Assembly (NCBI RefSeq): GCF_028769735.1
Contig: NC_088177.1
Coordinates: 23,163,599 to 23,227,598, forward strand
Source of the DNA: Zonotrichia leucophrys gambelii
Lineage: Eukaryota; Chordata; Aves; Passeriformes; Passerellidae
Reading direction: 5' to 3'
DNA: 64,000 nt
Positions 1-13,300 of this stretch are shown here, in pieces; within the stretch, counting starts at the first letter, position 1, and each line of letters begins with the position of its first letter. The notes beneath the pieces were generated by a model. It was not told the origin of the DNA. It saw only the letters and a list, made by a program, of their open reading frames with translations, and did not search any database. The position numbers were made by a program, and so were the translations under genes.

Positions 1-1312
1 TGGTATGACACGAAGGACTGTGGATTTTCACTAATAGAATACTTCGTTAGTATTTATGTATTTAGCTAAAATGGCAATAAATGGCACTTGAAAATTAGAT
101 TGATATCAGATGTAAAATGAATGAACTTGTTATATATCATAGTAAGATTCTTATCCATATATACTGATACAGATTTTCATATAGTATTCTGATAAGATTG
201 ACTAATAAATAGAAGAGAAAAACATAAATAAATTATCAGGAAAGTTTGCCATGATTTAAGGCCAGGCTAAATACTTTTTTTATACTAAGGACACAACATT
301 TGCAAATTTAGTGAAGATTAGAATAATAAATCCTCAGGAAGACTGTTAAAATCTAGAGGGATATTATGAATACGGATCAAGGAGGATTTTGTTGTTAAGT
401 GTAATCTGTCATAGCATAAGATAATTTGACTAATCTTACCAGTTTCTGGGAGAAGCTGCAGCATGGTTGGGCAGAAAAATAGATAGTATTTGAGAAAGGA
501 CATGATGTACAAAACAAATGAGTTCATGGTTTGTATTTATTATTTTATAGTGCAGGAATGAATTCCTGTTACTGTAAAAGGTGGCACCCCTAAAACTGAA
601 AAGAGTAAAAATGTCTTGGGACTTAGTGCCACAAGGTGTTGCAAATCAACACCCCATGAGACACAGTTTAGGTGTTTGTATAAATAACAGAGACATTCAC
701 AGATGAAAATTATTTCCAAGTGAGAAGCCTGTAACAAAGCTGCAGCACATCAGCAGGTCAGGTGTTGCATGTGGGGAAGGATCTGTCCTTGCTGGGAGTG
801 CTCTGGCTCTGGGAGCTCCCTCACAAGAGCAGGTGTGCAGTACTTGGTACATTTTATTTAATGCTGCTCTCTGCAGAATGGTATTGAAGAGAATGTCAGA
901 CACAGCACAGAGGTGCTGATATTTGGATGAAACTATGTGCCACTAGTGCAGGCATTAAAACTTTTCAGTATAGGAAAAGGCATTATTAAAAGTCCATAAA
1001 TCTACTGTTATTTTTGCATTAAATTCTTTCTCTTTTGATTGTAGAACTTCAGGAGAACAATGTAGGGATCCTTATAATATTAAATTACTTATTGTTCATT
1101 ATTCCCTATAAAATTCCCTGCAGTATAACTGCCAAATGTATGCCTGATAACCTGTAATTAGCTATTGCATGCTGTCAGTCAGAACAGAATTATCACACAA
1201 ATGCTAATAAAATTTGCTTTAATCATAACTGATTAGACTGCAATACAGGACCCTGATATTGCCACTTGACAAGTGTACAAAAATGTTTTTTTTATCTTTT
1301 GTGCTGGGGCAG
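1..1312 (+). other. PDE11A intron (5' end outside window)
   Basis: This is AT-rich sequence upstream of the first placed exon. I looked for the preceding PDE11A exon and found no matching reading frame. About 1120-1250 is a dense run of homeodomain-like TAAT cores that may be a conserved non-coding element; nothing else was recognised. Confidence 0.7.
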
Positions 1313-1363
1313 GTGTTGTCATATCATGCAACATGTTCGAAGGCAGAAGTTGATAAATTCAAG
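1313..1363 (+). CDS. PDE11A: PDE11A coding exon (51 bp, start of catalytic region)
   Basis: This encodes 17 residues beginning VLSYHAT and ending VDKFK, the linker that leads into the catalytic domain. It starts after a T-rich tract and an AG (1311-1312) and ends at a GTAAG donor. Both ends are phase 0. It is unusually short and is followed by the largest intron in the window, about 16.7 kb. The next exon continues the known protein directly (K, then AAN), so no exon is missing between them. The preceding exon was not found in 1-1312. Confidence 0.93.
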
Positions 1364-4300
1364 GTAAGATTTAAGTTTTTATATACTAATTTCTGATACT
1401 ATAACTTTAAATTAATATTTTCTAGATTATCTGAGAGAAGTTTTACATCATAAACAGAAAATCTTAATTAAAAATTATTTACAATGTATATATTACATGT
1501 AAGGCTGTTAAGCAGGGAAGGTGGATAAAGGATAAAGAGGATAAAGAGCTGCAGTGCACAGCATCCAAGTCCCATTGTCCCAGCACCAGCTACTGGAACT
1601 GCGTGTCAGTGTGGGTTTGGTGGCCTACTCAGCAGAAACCACCACAGGGAAGTCATACCACGTAGGAGATGAGAGGGAGACTAAAGAAAAAGAAAGGAAC
1701 TGAGACTTTACATGCTTATAGTGTGGAAGCTGCCCTGTGTTTGCTAAAGAAGTGGAGCGTTCACTATCCAGATTGTGCATAGGCTCCGAAGGCTGGACAG
1801 GAAGGTGAGGGACCTTCTAACTCCTGGTAAGCACCTTGGCAGAATGTGAAAGTGATGTGTTCTGTGTAGCATTGGTAGGGACCAATAATTACATGTTCTC
1901 TCTGAATCCTGCCTTGCCATGGGCTAGAAAGTGGGGGGAACAGTGCTCTTGATCTTTCATCACTGCCAGAACTCCAGTGCTGCAGTTCTGATAGACTGTT
2001 TGTCTTTTCCTGCTTGAGGAGACACTTGGGAAATTTGGTGATGCTTCCCTTGGCTATGAGCAGGCAATGCTGGTAGAGGGCTCCTCAAAGCTCCCATGGG
2101 AGGCTCCCATGGTGGGTATCACTGTTGGTCTCCTGGACACACAGTGCATCAGAGACTGTAGTGAGGCCTGGGAAGGAGAGCTGGACTGTTGTGACTCCAG
2201 ACTGGCATTTGTCCAGGTGAAAAAGAGCTGTTGGGTGCTTATTTTGACACTTGGCTGTCAGGCTGCAGCCTGCTTTCTGCACCACAGAGATGGCTGTGGT
2301 GAAAGGGGGCACACACGGCTGGCATAGAGCTGATCCTGCTGAGTGATCTGGGCTGAGGAAGGGCAGCTCTTGCTAGTTAATGAGTTTGCAGATTATTGCC
2401 CAGATGATACAGGGCTGTGCCTGGTATCTGTATTGATACCTGGTGATAAGGGTGTAATATTCTCCCTCCCCTGTAGTTACTGGTACAATTACCTACATTT
2501 GTGTATGCTGAAGATGAGATTACTGAAGTATGGCTGGAATCAGCATACTTAAAGATCATCCAACACTACAGGAAGTACTTTTGTGTGTGCAGTAAGTTGT
2601 ATTTAATGTTAGGCAAAAAGAACTGAACACTGTTGAGAAAGAGGAAAGAAAGGGGTAAAGGACCATCAATTTTCTGTTTTGCTTTTGTATTTCCATTTAC
2701 CTTAGAATACACATCTGTAATATAATTTCTATGACTGTCAGGATTCCAGCAGTATCTTTGTATGTACAAGAGGGCCATGCTTGATTTCAGTCAGCCATTG
2801 AAAGACAACTCTCCTTCACAGCCTCTGTAGTTCAAATAACAGCCTGCTATGTTTCTCTTTGGACTCAGATGCTCATGTGATGAGAAGCTATTCAACTTGT
2901 TTTCCCAGGTGACTTCATGACAAAGAAATGTCTTTTCATTATCCATTTGCCTTGAAGGCATGCAACTATCCATTTAATGGCTAATAATAAGGTAAAAGGA
3001 AATGAAAAGCATTTATTCATTAATAATTCCAAAAGATATAACTCCAAAAGACACGTGTCATATAAAGAACATAGATGATAAAATAAGGAACATAACCAAG
3101 CTATGCCTAAAGTAAGTTAGGCTGTTTTTTCAGTAAAATTGTCCCTTCTCTATGTCTATATCCAGTTGTCTCACTTTCAATTCCTGACAAAATTTCTCTG
3201 AAGTAGTTTTTGTTAATGTTTTTGCACCACTGGATATAAACAAAACAAAAGAACAAAAACCCAGTGACAACCAGCATGTCCTGTGGGCCTGTGACACAGA
3301 GCTCATCCCAGAGAGGGCCATCCATCTGTAGGTGAAATTGCTGCAATCTCCATGCTCACAGCTGGCCTCCCTGCTGAGGTCTCCCAAGGCATCCTACCCT
3401 GAAACCACTGCTCTTTTTCCTGTTTGTTATATCGTTATATTTTGTTTAAGCCCTTTGTTATATTAGGATCATCTTCTAGACTTGACTGGCTAATAAACCA
3501 TCCCTCCCTCTGGGGGTGTTTTGGGGCTAAATGTGTCCCCTGTGTCTGTGGTGATTTATTGGCAGGTGTCAGAGCAAATGTCTGTTCCGATTTACCCGAT
3601 GTCCTGGTGCAGTCAGAGCAGAGGCACACACACGACAGAAACGTCGAAATGAGAGTGATGCCAGGAGATCACTATTGGCTCCTGACTGACACCCAGCAGT
3701 AATTAATCTTTGCAGTGACAATACACTGGATTTGACAACTTCTCCACATATTATCCCAAACATACCGTAACTGGATCCCAGAATCTTGGAAATAATTACA
3801 TACTCTTGTAGTACAAGATTTTCTTTCCCTCTTTGTAATCTCATTTTTTATAGTTTTCATAAAATGTTTTCCATTAATTTTTATTTGCTCAGAATCTTGA
3901 GAATATTCTGATAAAAAGTGAAAAATTTCAAGTGTACCTAAAGTTTATTTTTCCTCTGGCTTTTACCAGTGAATTATTTTATTGGATTATAGAAAGCCCA
4001 GCAAGAGTAGCTAAAGTTGATTTTTTTTGTCTGAAATTTCATCAGGAATTTCTTACTATTAGTGGATGAATTCACAAACACACAAATTCACAAATATACC
4101 CATCTTTTTAATAATTAAACATAATCCCTCTGACCAGCTTCTGTAAAATAAATAACATTTATTTCTGTTTCTTGTCATCCCATCTAAGAATTAGTGAAGA
4201 AAACCCCACCTTAATAAGAAACCCTTAAGATGTTAAACCTTTCTCCAGATGTTTATCTGGGGAAAAGTGCAAAGTGCTATTGCTGGTGGAGCTGGAAAAG

Positions 4301-7300
4301 GGAAGTTCACAGTATGGAAAAATAAAACATGAGTGTATGAAAAGAGACCGTATGATACAATTGGATACTAAATAGTTTTAGATTTTTTTTTAATTTTCAG
4401 GTTTAGATTATTATAGCATCAAAAAAGATTTAAATTAAATATACTGTTAAATTCACACAAACTGCATAATATTTTTTTAGGTTTTCTGTATGTGCCACAT
4501 TACTGTGATTTCTGCAAGCATTCTTCCAGGTAACAGGAAGAAAAATTAAACTTTACTTTTCATGGGCATTTGCGAGTAAAACAAAAAAACACCACCTAGA
4601 CTGCAATTTTTTCTGAGAATGTCTGAAGTTTTCAGCCTGGTTTATCACAATGCTTCTCCTCTCTTGCATCTACATAACTATGCTAAATTCAAACTGAATT
4701 TTGGCAGGATAAGCTAAAGCAATGCACCATTGAATCATACCCACATCAATATTAATTTTATTAATTAATGCATAAGGACTTAGAAGAAGTTAGAAATAGC
4801 TATGATTTTAAAAACTGTGGCAACTTGCTTCTCCCTTGTATTTTAGACTTAAAAGACTATTCTGTCATTTCTGTTGTGTACTAGTGCTAGTGCTATAAAC
4901 ATTAGTGTCATTGGAATAGACAAGGCACTTGAGATCTGATTAATCCGAGATTGAAGCTATTCTGTAGCAGCCCATAGCAAGCCTGTGCCAGGTTTTTCCT
5001 TACTGAAATTCAGGTTCTGCAAGCCTAAATATAGTTATGTGTTAGACAAATATAGATACATGAGTAAAGAATGGAGAATTATGTTCAGGACAGGATATTT
5101 ATAGCAAGAGTTACTGATTTATGAGACAGTAATGAACAAGTCCTGTGACTTAGCAAGCAGCCCCACAAACACACACCACCTTTAAATTTCACCAATGTAG
5201 TTTCCAAAGAGAATATGTAAACGCTGTCCTATTATGGGAAATGTACAAGAAGCTATTTTTAAGAAGCGAGCCTAATTGCGCAGCTGTCAATGGCATAAGC
5301 CAGATCAATATTTAATGACTGTGATGCATTATTTATAGCCCTGGGAGAGATTCCCTTTTTTAGGTCAAACAGCACACAGGAGAGATACACAATGGAAAAT
5401 AATGTATCACCTGCTTTACAGAATCTTCAATTCAAAATGTAGCATGAATAACAATAACAATTTCTGCATTTCTCAGTTTTGTAGCCTGAGATGTGGCTAT
5501 TTAAGATCTACTTTCACATAGGGAGGTTTTTGTGTCTTTCTTAAAAACACTCCTTTAACTGCAGAATGATGAAAAAAGTTTTAACCAGAAAAAAAGAAAC
5601 AACTTTTAAGACTGCTACTGTATATGACAATGTAAATGGTTGAATCCATGAAAGATGATGGATCTATGTGATTTTGATACTTGGAGTGAGTTATGTATCA
5701 TTTAACATTTGTTATTCATGCCTTATGCACCCTTAAATGTATAATGATGGGAAACACAATGAGAACAAATGAAACTTTTGTGCTGGTTTTATCTTCAATA
5801 TTTGAAACAATAGGGAAAGCATTCCTTGGCTATGTTATTCTCTGCTGTGATGTCATCTTTCAATTTAGAACAACTTTAATTACTTTTATAAGCTTGTAAT
5901 TAAATAATTTTAGTAGTTTAAAATAATTACTTCATAGTCTTCCTCAGTAACTAAACTTCAGAAAGGCAGTCTCGCCTTGGTTTTGGAGCATGTTTGAAAC
6001 ATTGCCAGAGAATACAGGGGGTTGTGCATTGCTGCTTTTTATGGCACCCCTGTGTCAATCAGTTTGGTACCCTGTGTTTCCCTTCCTGTGTGGAGAAACA
6101 CGAAGCTCTTCACACACTGCAGGATTTGCCAGATTGCCCTCCAAGGCTGCTCACACTCACTTCCCTTTGGCTGGCACTGAGCTTTTCCATAGTGCTCTTC
6201 CAGCTGCTCAGGTTCCACTGAGAATAGCAACAATAGGAAAAAAACTAAAGAAAAAATTTGAAGGTAACAAGGGCTTAAATGTTAATATTGAAATGTGTTC
6301 CCTTTTCCCCTTTTGAGAAAGGTACATGATCACAAGATGTAAAACACAGTTAATTTCTCTCCTTTTCCACATCCACTGCCCTACGTACGACAAGAACTAA
6401 AGCACTGTGTTAAGAGTTTCATAGTTCATCAAACCAAGGTCTTCTTTGTATTACATTATTTAGTATGCTTTAACTTGTGCCCATGTCTTCAGTTGTCATG
6501 GAAACAAGAAGTCAAGCAATGTATTACACTGAAAATTATAAACAATGATAAAATAAAATACTGAGTGTTTATACTAGATTCTGAAAGGTGAGGCTGTCAT
6601 CTGACTTCAGACAAGTGCTCTGTAGTTCCATTTTTTTCCAATTTCAGTGAACAGGGAATGGCTTGGAGAAGTGGAGTAGGGAAAGATTGTTCACGGTGTT
6701 TTCTCGTAAAAATGTCTGGATTTACAGACATCAAATGAAATTAGGGTGGAGATTTTAATCTGATTAAAAATGTCTTTTCCGCAAACTTGTAGTTAAACTA
6801 CATTACCTATCAGTGTGGATAGAGTTAAATGAGTTAAAACGAGGAATTGGCAGACGGAAAAGACAAATTGAGACTGATCTTCTCTGGGTCAGGGAACTCC
6901 AATGTGCAGCTCACCAAAGCAGAAAGGAGTACACCAGGGGAGTATGTTTTTTTCAGTTCAAATAATATTACCTGAGGGTTTTTTGCTTATTTTCTTTCAG
7001 GAAGTGTTTCATCAGAAATAAAGATAGTTGGATGAATTCTGCATTCTCATGTCAGAGACATGGAAAGCACCTTTCAGGAGTTATTTCTGGAGCTGTCCTG
7101 CTAGACTGGTGCCATACTACTGTGCCTACCCTAATTCAAGGAATAGTAATTGAAAAAGCTAGTGGGAATTCTGAATTTGGTTTTAGAAGCTTAAACATTC
7201 AGTTTTATTAAAATTTCAGCATTTGAGTTTATTGGCTTCATAGGTAATCAAGATGATATTCAACTGTTGCAAAAGGTCACTGAGGGGATTCCTCTTGTAA

Positions 7301-10300
7301 AATTTCTAAAATGGCCATATTTATTATTCCATGTGAACACATAGAGCTCCTACAGTAAAATACTACCTTCCCTCCGGGGCAAATGGAATATGAGTTTTCC
7401 AGGATGTTGTGGAGGGAAGGTTCACAAGGAGTGCTTCAGCCTGGTGAGGCTCCAGCACTGAGCTGCCCCCTTGGCTGTAGCCAGCCCTGCCTGTTGGCCC
7501 TGGAGGGGTGCAAGGGAGGCTGCAGTGGTTGTGAGCACAGGTCCACCTTCTGAAGATCTGCAGTTTAACTGGGCAAGTTCCTTGTCCCTGTGATGCCAAA
7601 TCATCTGAGCAGGGCAGGGCACTGCTTCATGTTTTGGTTTCCCATTTGCAAAGAGGGCACAGAAATATTAAAACATCTGTGAAAGGTTTCGACAATTCTA
7701 CTTTAGGTCTGCAACAAATCTGCGTGATGCAACTGTATTGCATTTATATGATAAGCCTGCATAAAACTAGTTTATTTTCTAGTGTAGGGGATAAGTAAAT
7801 CCTGTTTTAAAATAAATCTTTCTCTTGAAGAAAAACTCTATATGATTTAGGAGAGTTAAGGCCAAGTTAAGAAAGAAGCCTGGGGCCTGGAAGCTAGATA
7901 AAGCTCACAATTTAATCACATACCCATGCCCAGACAACTTTTTCTGTTAATTTATGAGTTTAGCACAAGTCATTAAATGAATTTTTTAAAAGGGATAGGC
8001 TTCATTCAGCAAGGAATAGATTCTGGTCTGGATTGCTTCAGGGCAAGGACATTGCAGAAGTCAATAAGGAACTTCTGTGGAATTTTTTTAATATGCAAAA
8101 GCAAAATATATTTATTCCAGCATGTTTATGCTATGCAGAATAATCTTTGGATATATTTGTGCTGTAGGTTAAAAAGAAGGGATCTGAAGGGCTATGATTT
8201 AAAAAAGAAGAGAAAAATCAACATTTATATTCTAACTGCAAACACACAGTAATGAGAAATATTAAAAAATAAATTATTCTTTCCAAGATCAGCTACTTCA
8301 TAGTTAGACAAAAGCTTAAATCTCTCCAATAAATACCTTAAAAAGTAATAAACTTAAGGTAATTAAAATAACAGAAAATTAAAGTATGGGCATGATCAAA
8401 ACAGTCTTTGTACTAGTTGCTTTAAAAAGCCTTCTTCTCTAAAGCTGAAATAGATTTCAATTGATCTGGATAACCCTAATTATTTCTGCTACACTCTAAT
8501 ATTTACAGTACTAAAATAAAAACATTCCAAGTAGTTGAAAAATATTACTGACTTACTGCCTTTAATAGTGGCTGTTTTTCAGTTTCTTAGTAATTATGCA
8601 CAGTAATACAGTGATACTTAAACAACAGACATTTTCAGCAGAGAAGTAATAAAACACTTGGATTATTAAGTTGTCCATACTAAAAAAGGCATGTTGCTAC
8701 TGTGCTGCTCTCAGATACTGGATTTTTGTTATTCACATGGGAAATCTTGTGTTTCTTGCATCTGTTTCCGCACACAAAACCCTAATTGGTCCAGGTCTTG
8801 ATAACGCTTAGAAAAACAAGTTGGAAAAAGCAATTGTTGGAACACAACATTGTTCCCAAGTGAAGATGATTTATTACCCAACAGACCTGTTGTCTGTCCT
8901 TCAATCTGATCGGTCATCATGCTCTATAAGAATCCCCTGTCAGATGGAAAACGTCAAGGAATAAACAGAGTTCAGCACTGCTACACTATTTAGCCAGCAA
9001 CCATGCAAAAATGATAAGGCGTGGAATACATTTAAACTGCCCTGCAAGCCACAGGGATATCTGATGGATGATTAAAAAAGGAAAAAATATTAACACTTGT
9101 CAAATAATAAAGCAGTGTACTTCAGTCAGTGACAGACCTAGGAATTTCTATTAGGAAAAATTTTCAAACAGGAAGAAAAATTTTTCTAGTAGACTCATGT
9201 ACTGGAAGTAGGCCAGCATAATTTAAAACTCTGAGGTACTTCAGTGAAAGATGGTAATTTAGGAATTCTTCAGCGTGACTTTATCATGGTTCTTTTGCCA
9301 CCAACAAGGAGCAAATTATTCCCCACACATCTGATAAGACATCCCTTGGGCTGGCCCTGTATGTCACAGCTCACTCTTCTGAGACCTGCATTCCCAACTG
9401 CTCCAGAAAGACCATTTTAGTGTTTATTTTATCTCATGGAGGAAAGAAATTTTCAAAGAAATCTATAAAAAAGGCATAATATTTCACTCACATTTTAAAT
9501 TATTCCTTATTTATATGTGCTTGATTTCTTCTGTAGCCCCAGCAGGCTGAGAATTATAAGTAGGAATTTTCTGGTTAAAAACTAGAGGTGCTTTGCACCA
9601 AAATTTCTAGTTGGCATTGATAGTATCAATATTGATTTTTAAATTAAATAATTAATATTATCAATGTTAATTTTAAAATTAGAAACTTAGTTGTACTGAA
9701 TTTAAAAAAGAGAATTATTTTTTCCTTAGCGTATACTCTACAAATGGAAAACGTATTTTTCTTTGTTTATTTCTGCCTCTATGCAGTGTTCCAGCTGCAA
9801 GCAGCAGTTTGTCATAAATGCTTGCTTGTGTTGATTTTAAATTATTAATGGCAAAATTTCTACAGGCTTTTTAAAAAATATTTTACAGCGATAAATGTTC
9901 TCCAAAGGAAGAAGGCAGTGTCCTTTAAAAGCTTCTGACATTTCCAACGAGTTGATATTAGAGCTAGAACCTTTTCATAACTAAAACTCTCCAAAGTGAA
10001 GAATGAGAGATGTTTTTCTGAGATGAATCTGTTTGGCCACTGGGTGCCATCCTTGCTCCACTTTAAGGCCGCTCGCCAAGCAGCATTTCTGTTCAGCTGT
10101 AAAATCCTGCAGAAATGTAATGCCAGTGCAATTTCACACCATCACAATGTTTGTGTGTGTGCATGTGGCAGAATTTGTTCCCAGCACAAAGCAGCATGCC
10201 TTTCTTGCACATGCCACTGAGAGACTGGAGAGAAATATCCTTACAGGTTCAGCCATGTCATATCCTGCAATTTTTTTTTCATTCCTCCATCAGCTGGTGA

Positions 10301-13300
10301 GAATGGGGCTGTGCTGAAAGGGCTGTCCCACACATGAGCATGTAAGTGACCATGCTTCTATGCAGTATTAGCTTAGGCTCCGGCATTATTTGAAAGAAAA
10401 GAATTCCCTGGATGCACACTTGTTTTCTAGATCAAATGGGCCTGGGTCATCCAAGCAGAACATTATCTATAGATAGTAGATAATAGACTATATTATGTAC
10501 AAAAGTATTTGTAATTGCAATCTTGTATGGGTTATTTATTACACTGTTTCACTGGCTGCTCCAGGTGGCGTCGTCTGCTATTGGTTTAGTCTGTGTAAAA
10601 CCCCTGGCAGAGTCGACAACAGCTTCTAAGAGAAATGGTGTCAGTAGTTCTGTGGGCCTAGTCTTTCCAGTTTAAACTGCAAACACTGTACATGTGTGAG
10701 AAACAGACTGTAGTACACACACCCCATCATAATCTGCCTGTGTGTACAACAGCCTGCCTAACACCTACCCCTGCTTCCTCTGCTGCCACACAGCTGTGTG
10801 TGTTCTGTGCTTGCAACAAGCTCGGGGCACACAAAAACTCCACCCCAAAAATAACAAAAAATCGATTCCTATCTGTGGCCTTCATAAACTCTACTGTTGA
10901 GCTGATTCCAGTAGCTACTTGTGCTGCCTCTACCTTCCCCAAAGGAAACCTGTTGCTGTGAGGAGTGGTAAGGAAAAGATACAAGCAGCAAAATATATAC
11001 ATGTATTCAAAACATGACTGTCAAGAAACAAGTGTTTATGTCGGTGTTGCAGCCTTTTACCTCAAAGTAGTGATATATGAAAGCAACCATAAACCTTTGT
11101 TTAGAGAAAAATTATAAAGCTAGTAGTATGTGGGTAGTAAATAAGGAGCTAAATAAAGATTTAAGAGCCTATTATTTGTGTTTTGTTGAAAGAATGGGAT
11201 CTGTACATTTTGGATTTTGTGAAAAAGCTTGTGGTGCTGAGGCTGTGAGTTGGCAATGAACCAGAGGCCGTGCTGCAGTGCAGGGTGCTCAGGCACCTAG
11301 GTGCTTAGGCTTTCTCTGCTGGGGAGCTTTGTGGATGAAGGGGGCAGTGGAGGATGTACGTTCTGCTCTGGGGAGAGGAGCTGGGCTGGAGAGGAGCCTG
11401 CCCTGCAGAAGCCCCACATGGGGTAAGCCTTGGCTTGTGAAGCTGTAGTGAGATCAACCTCTGGTTTGGGAAGAAAGCCCTTTTGGGCACTCCTGAGTGC
11501 TCCTAGGGAGTGATTTATGGGTTCAGAATAGGATGGCTGGATTTCTTTTAAACCTGCAATCAGAATTCGGTAAAAAGTAAGGACAAGAAGACAAAAGCAG
11601 ACTTACAGGAGAATTGCAGAAATGTCCTCTGTAGTATTCCTGAAAACGTACATAGTAAGGTTGAAGGTGTTGTCAATATTATTTATTGTCCACCTGACAG
11701 TATTCTGCTATAGCTGTCACTCTAGCAGGTCTGAAATAGGACTTTCTCCCCAGTGGAGCAGTAACCCACTCACACATTTGCATAACTTTCCCCACCAGTC
11801 ACTGCACTGCCAGCCTGTTTTGTCACACCTGCTCGGAAAGAACATTTCAGTGGCTCCCAGGAAATCCCATCCAGTGCCATTGTGTCCCTGCAGCACGACC
11901 ACAGCCCTGGGGTGACACTGGTCACACTGGTGACACTGGTGGACCTACATGTTGGCTTTGGTGCACTGAAAGCTGCTGCAGCGTGCTGGGATCACAAAAA
12001 TAGTGTGATGCCAGTGCACATTGTGGCTCTGGTGGGATTTCTGAGGTTCTGGCTTTGGGGTTTTTTTCAGTGTCTGATCTTGGCAACCCCTTCACTTTTT
12101 TCACATACTCTCTTCCACCATGTGCCAAATTGAAAGTTGCAGATCACATTTTGGGCTCTTTTCACCAAATCTGTGAGTCCTCCCCTAAGCCTTCACGTTA
12201 TGTCCACCATGAGAAGAAACCTGTCCCTGCTCCTACCACCTTTAATCATGTTTTTCCTCTTCTGAGTCTTCAAGGAAGGAGCCAGAACTTTTCCTCCACT
12301 TTCTGGGTAGGAAAAGGCTATGGTGTATCCCACTTTTCTCACCCTCCCAAATTTACAGGCATAAGGGGGAGGGCTAGTCCACATTACCCATTCTGCTCTT
12401 CATGGGAGTAACAAAGCTGACTTTTTGCCACCAAAACCAAGTAAAGCTTTGTGGGAAATGGCAGCCTGACACTTTTGTAGAATAGAGAAATAGTTGCCCT
12501 AGGTTTGCTGCTTGTGTTTGTTTGAAATTCTGAAACAGAGACTGAATAGACCCCTTTGTACAAACTTCTCATCTGCACTGATGGCCATAAAAACTCGACA
12601 GTTGCTAGCCTGCAGTATGTGACACACTGGTTCTTTCCTAATCACCATCAGCCAAAGGGACGTGAACACTCCCCAGAGCGCCTTGGGAGATCATTGTGTC
12701 CAATGTGCATGCCCTGTAAAACTCCAGTCCTGGGCTGCCGTGGTTATGGACTTTGGCCTTAAGAATAATAGATGCCTAGACCATTAATTTTTTTTATTTT
12801 ATGCCTCTGTTCTTTTAAAATCAAAATTTCTTGTTCCTTTTATTGGCTGCCATATATTTTGTTTCTGTGTACTAGGAAACAACTCTAGAATCAAGGATTG
12901 ATTTTTACTAACATAAAATAACGTTTTTTTGCACCTATTATAGTTCGTAACAAAATTTTATATGTCATTTTTATCTCTGAAATGTATTATTTCTTTTTGA
13001 TGGGTCCCAATTTCAGAAAGCAGTATGTTCAGATAGGATTGATTGACTGATTAGAAATATTCAAAATGCTTTCTGTTTTTAGCTATAGTTCTGGGGCTAG
13101 CTTTTTAAATAGCACGTTTAACACTGTAATGACATACCTTCCTTTGCCCTTTTAAAACAAAAATTATAAGACACATCCTTTCCTCAGGAAGATACAGTTT
13201 GATCCCCAAAGCAGAAAGTAAATACCATACTTCTGTCCTAAGTCCACACTGCATGATAATTTTAAAAAATCCTAAATTCTGTATTTGATAGTTTAGATTG

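Noticed and set aside
10440..10500. TATAGATAGTAGATAATAGACTATA-like palindromic AT sequence
   Set aside because: Self-complementarity is short and expected in AT-rich low-complexity DNA.
11912..11941. Short tandem TGACACTGGT repeat
   Set aside because: It has only three imperfect copies, too little to call a minisatellite or a functional array.
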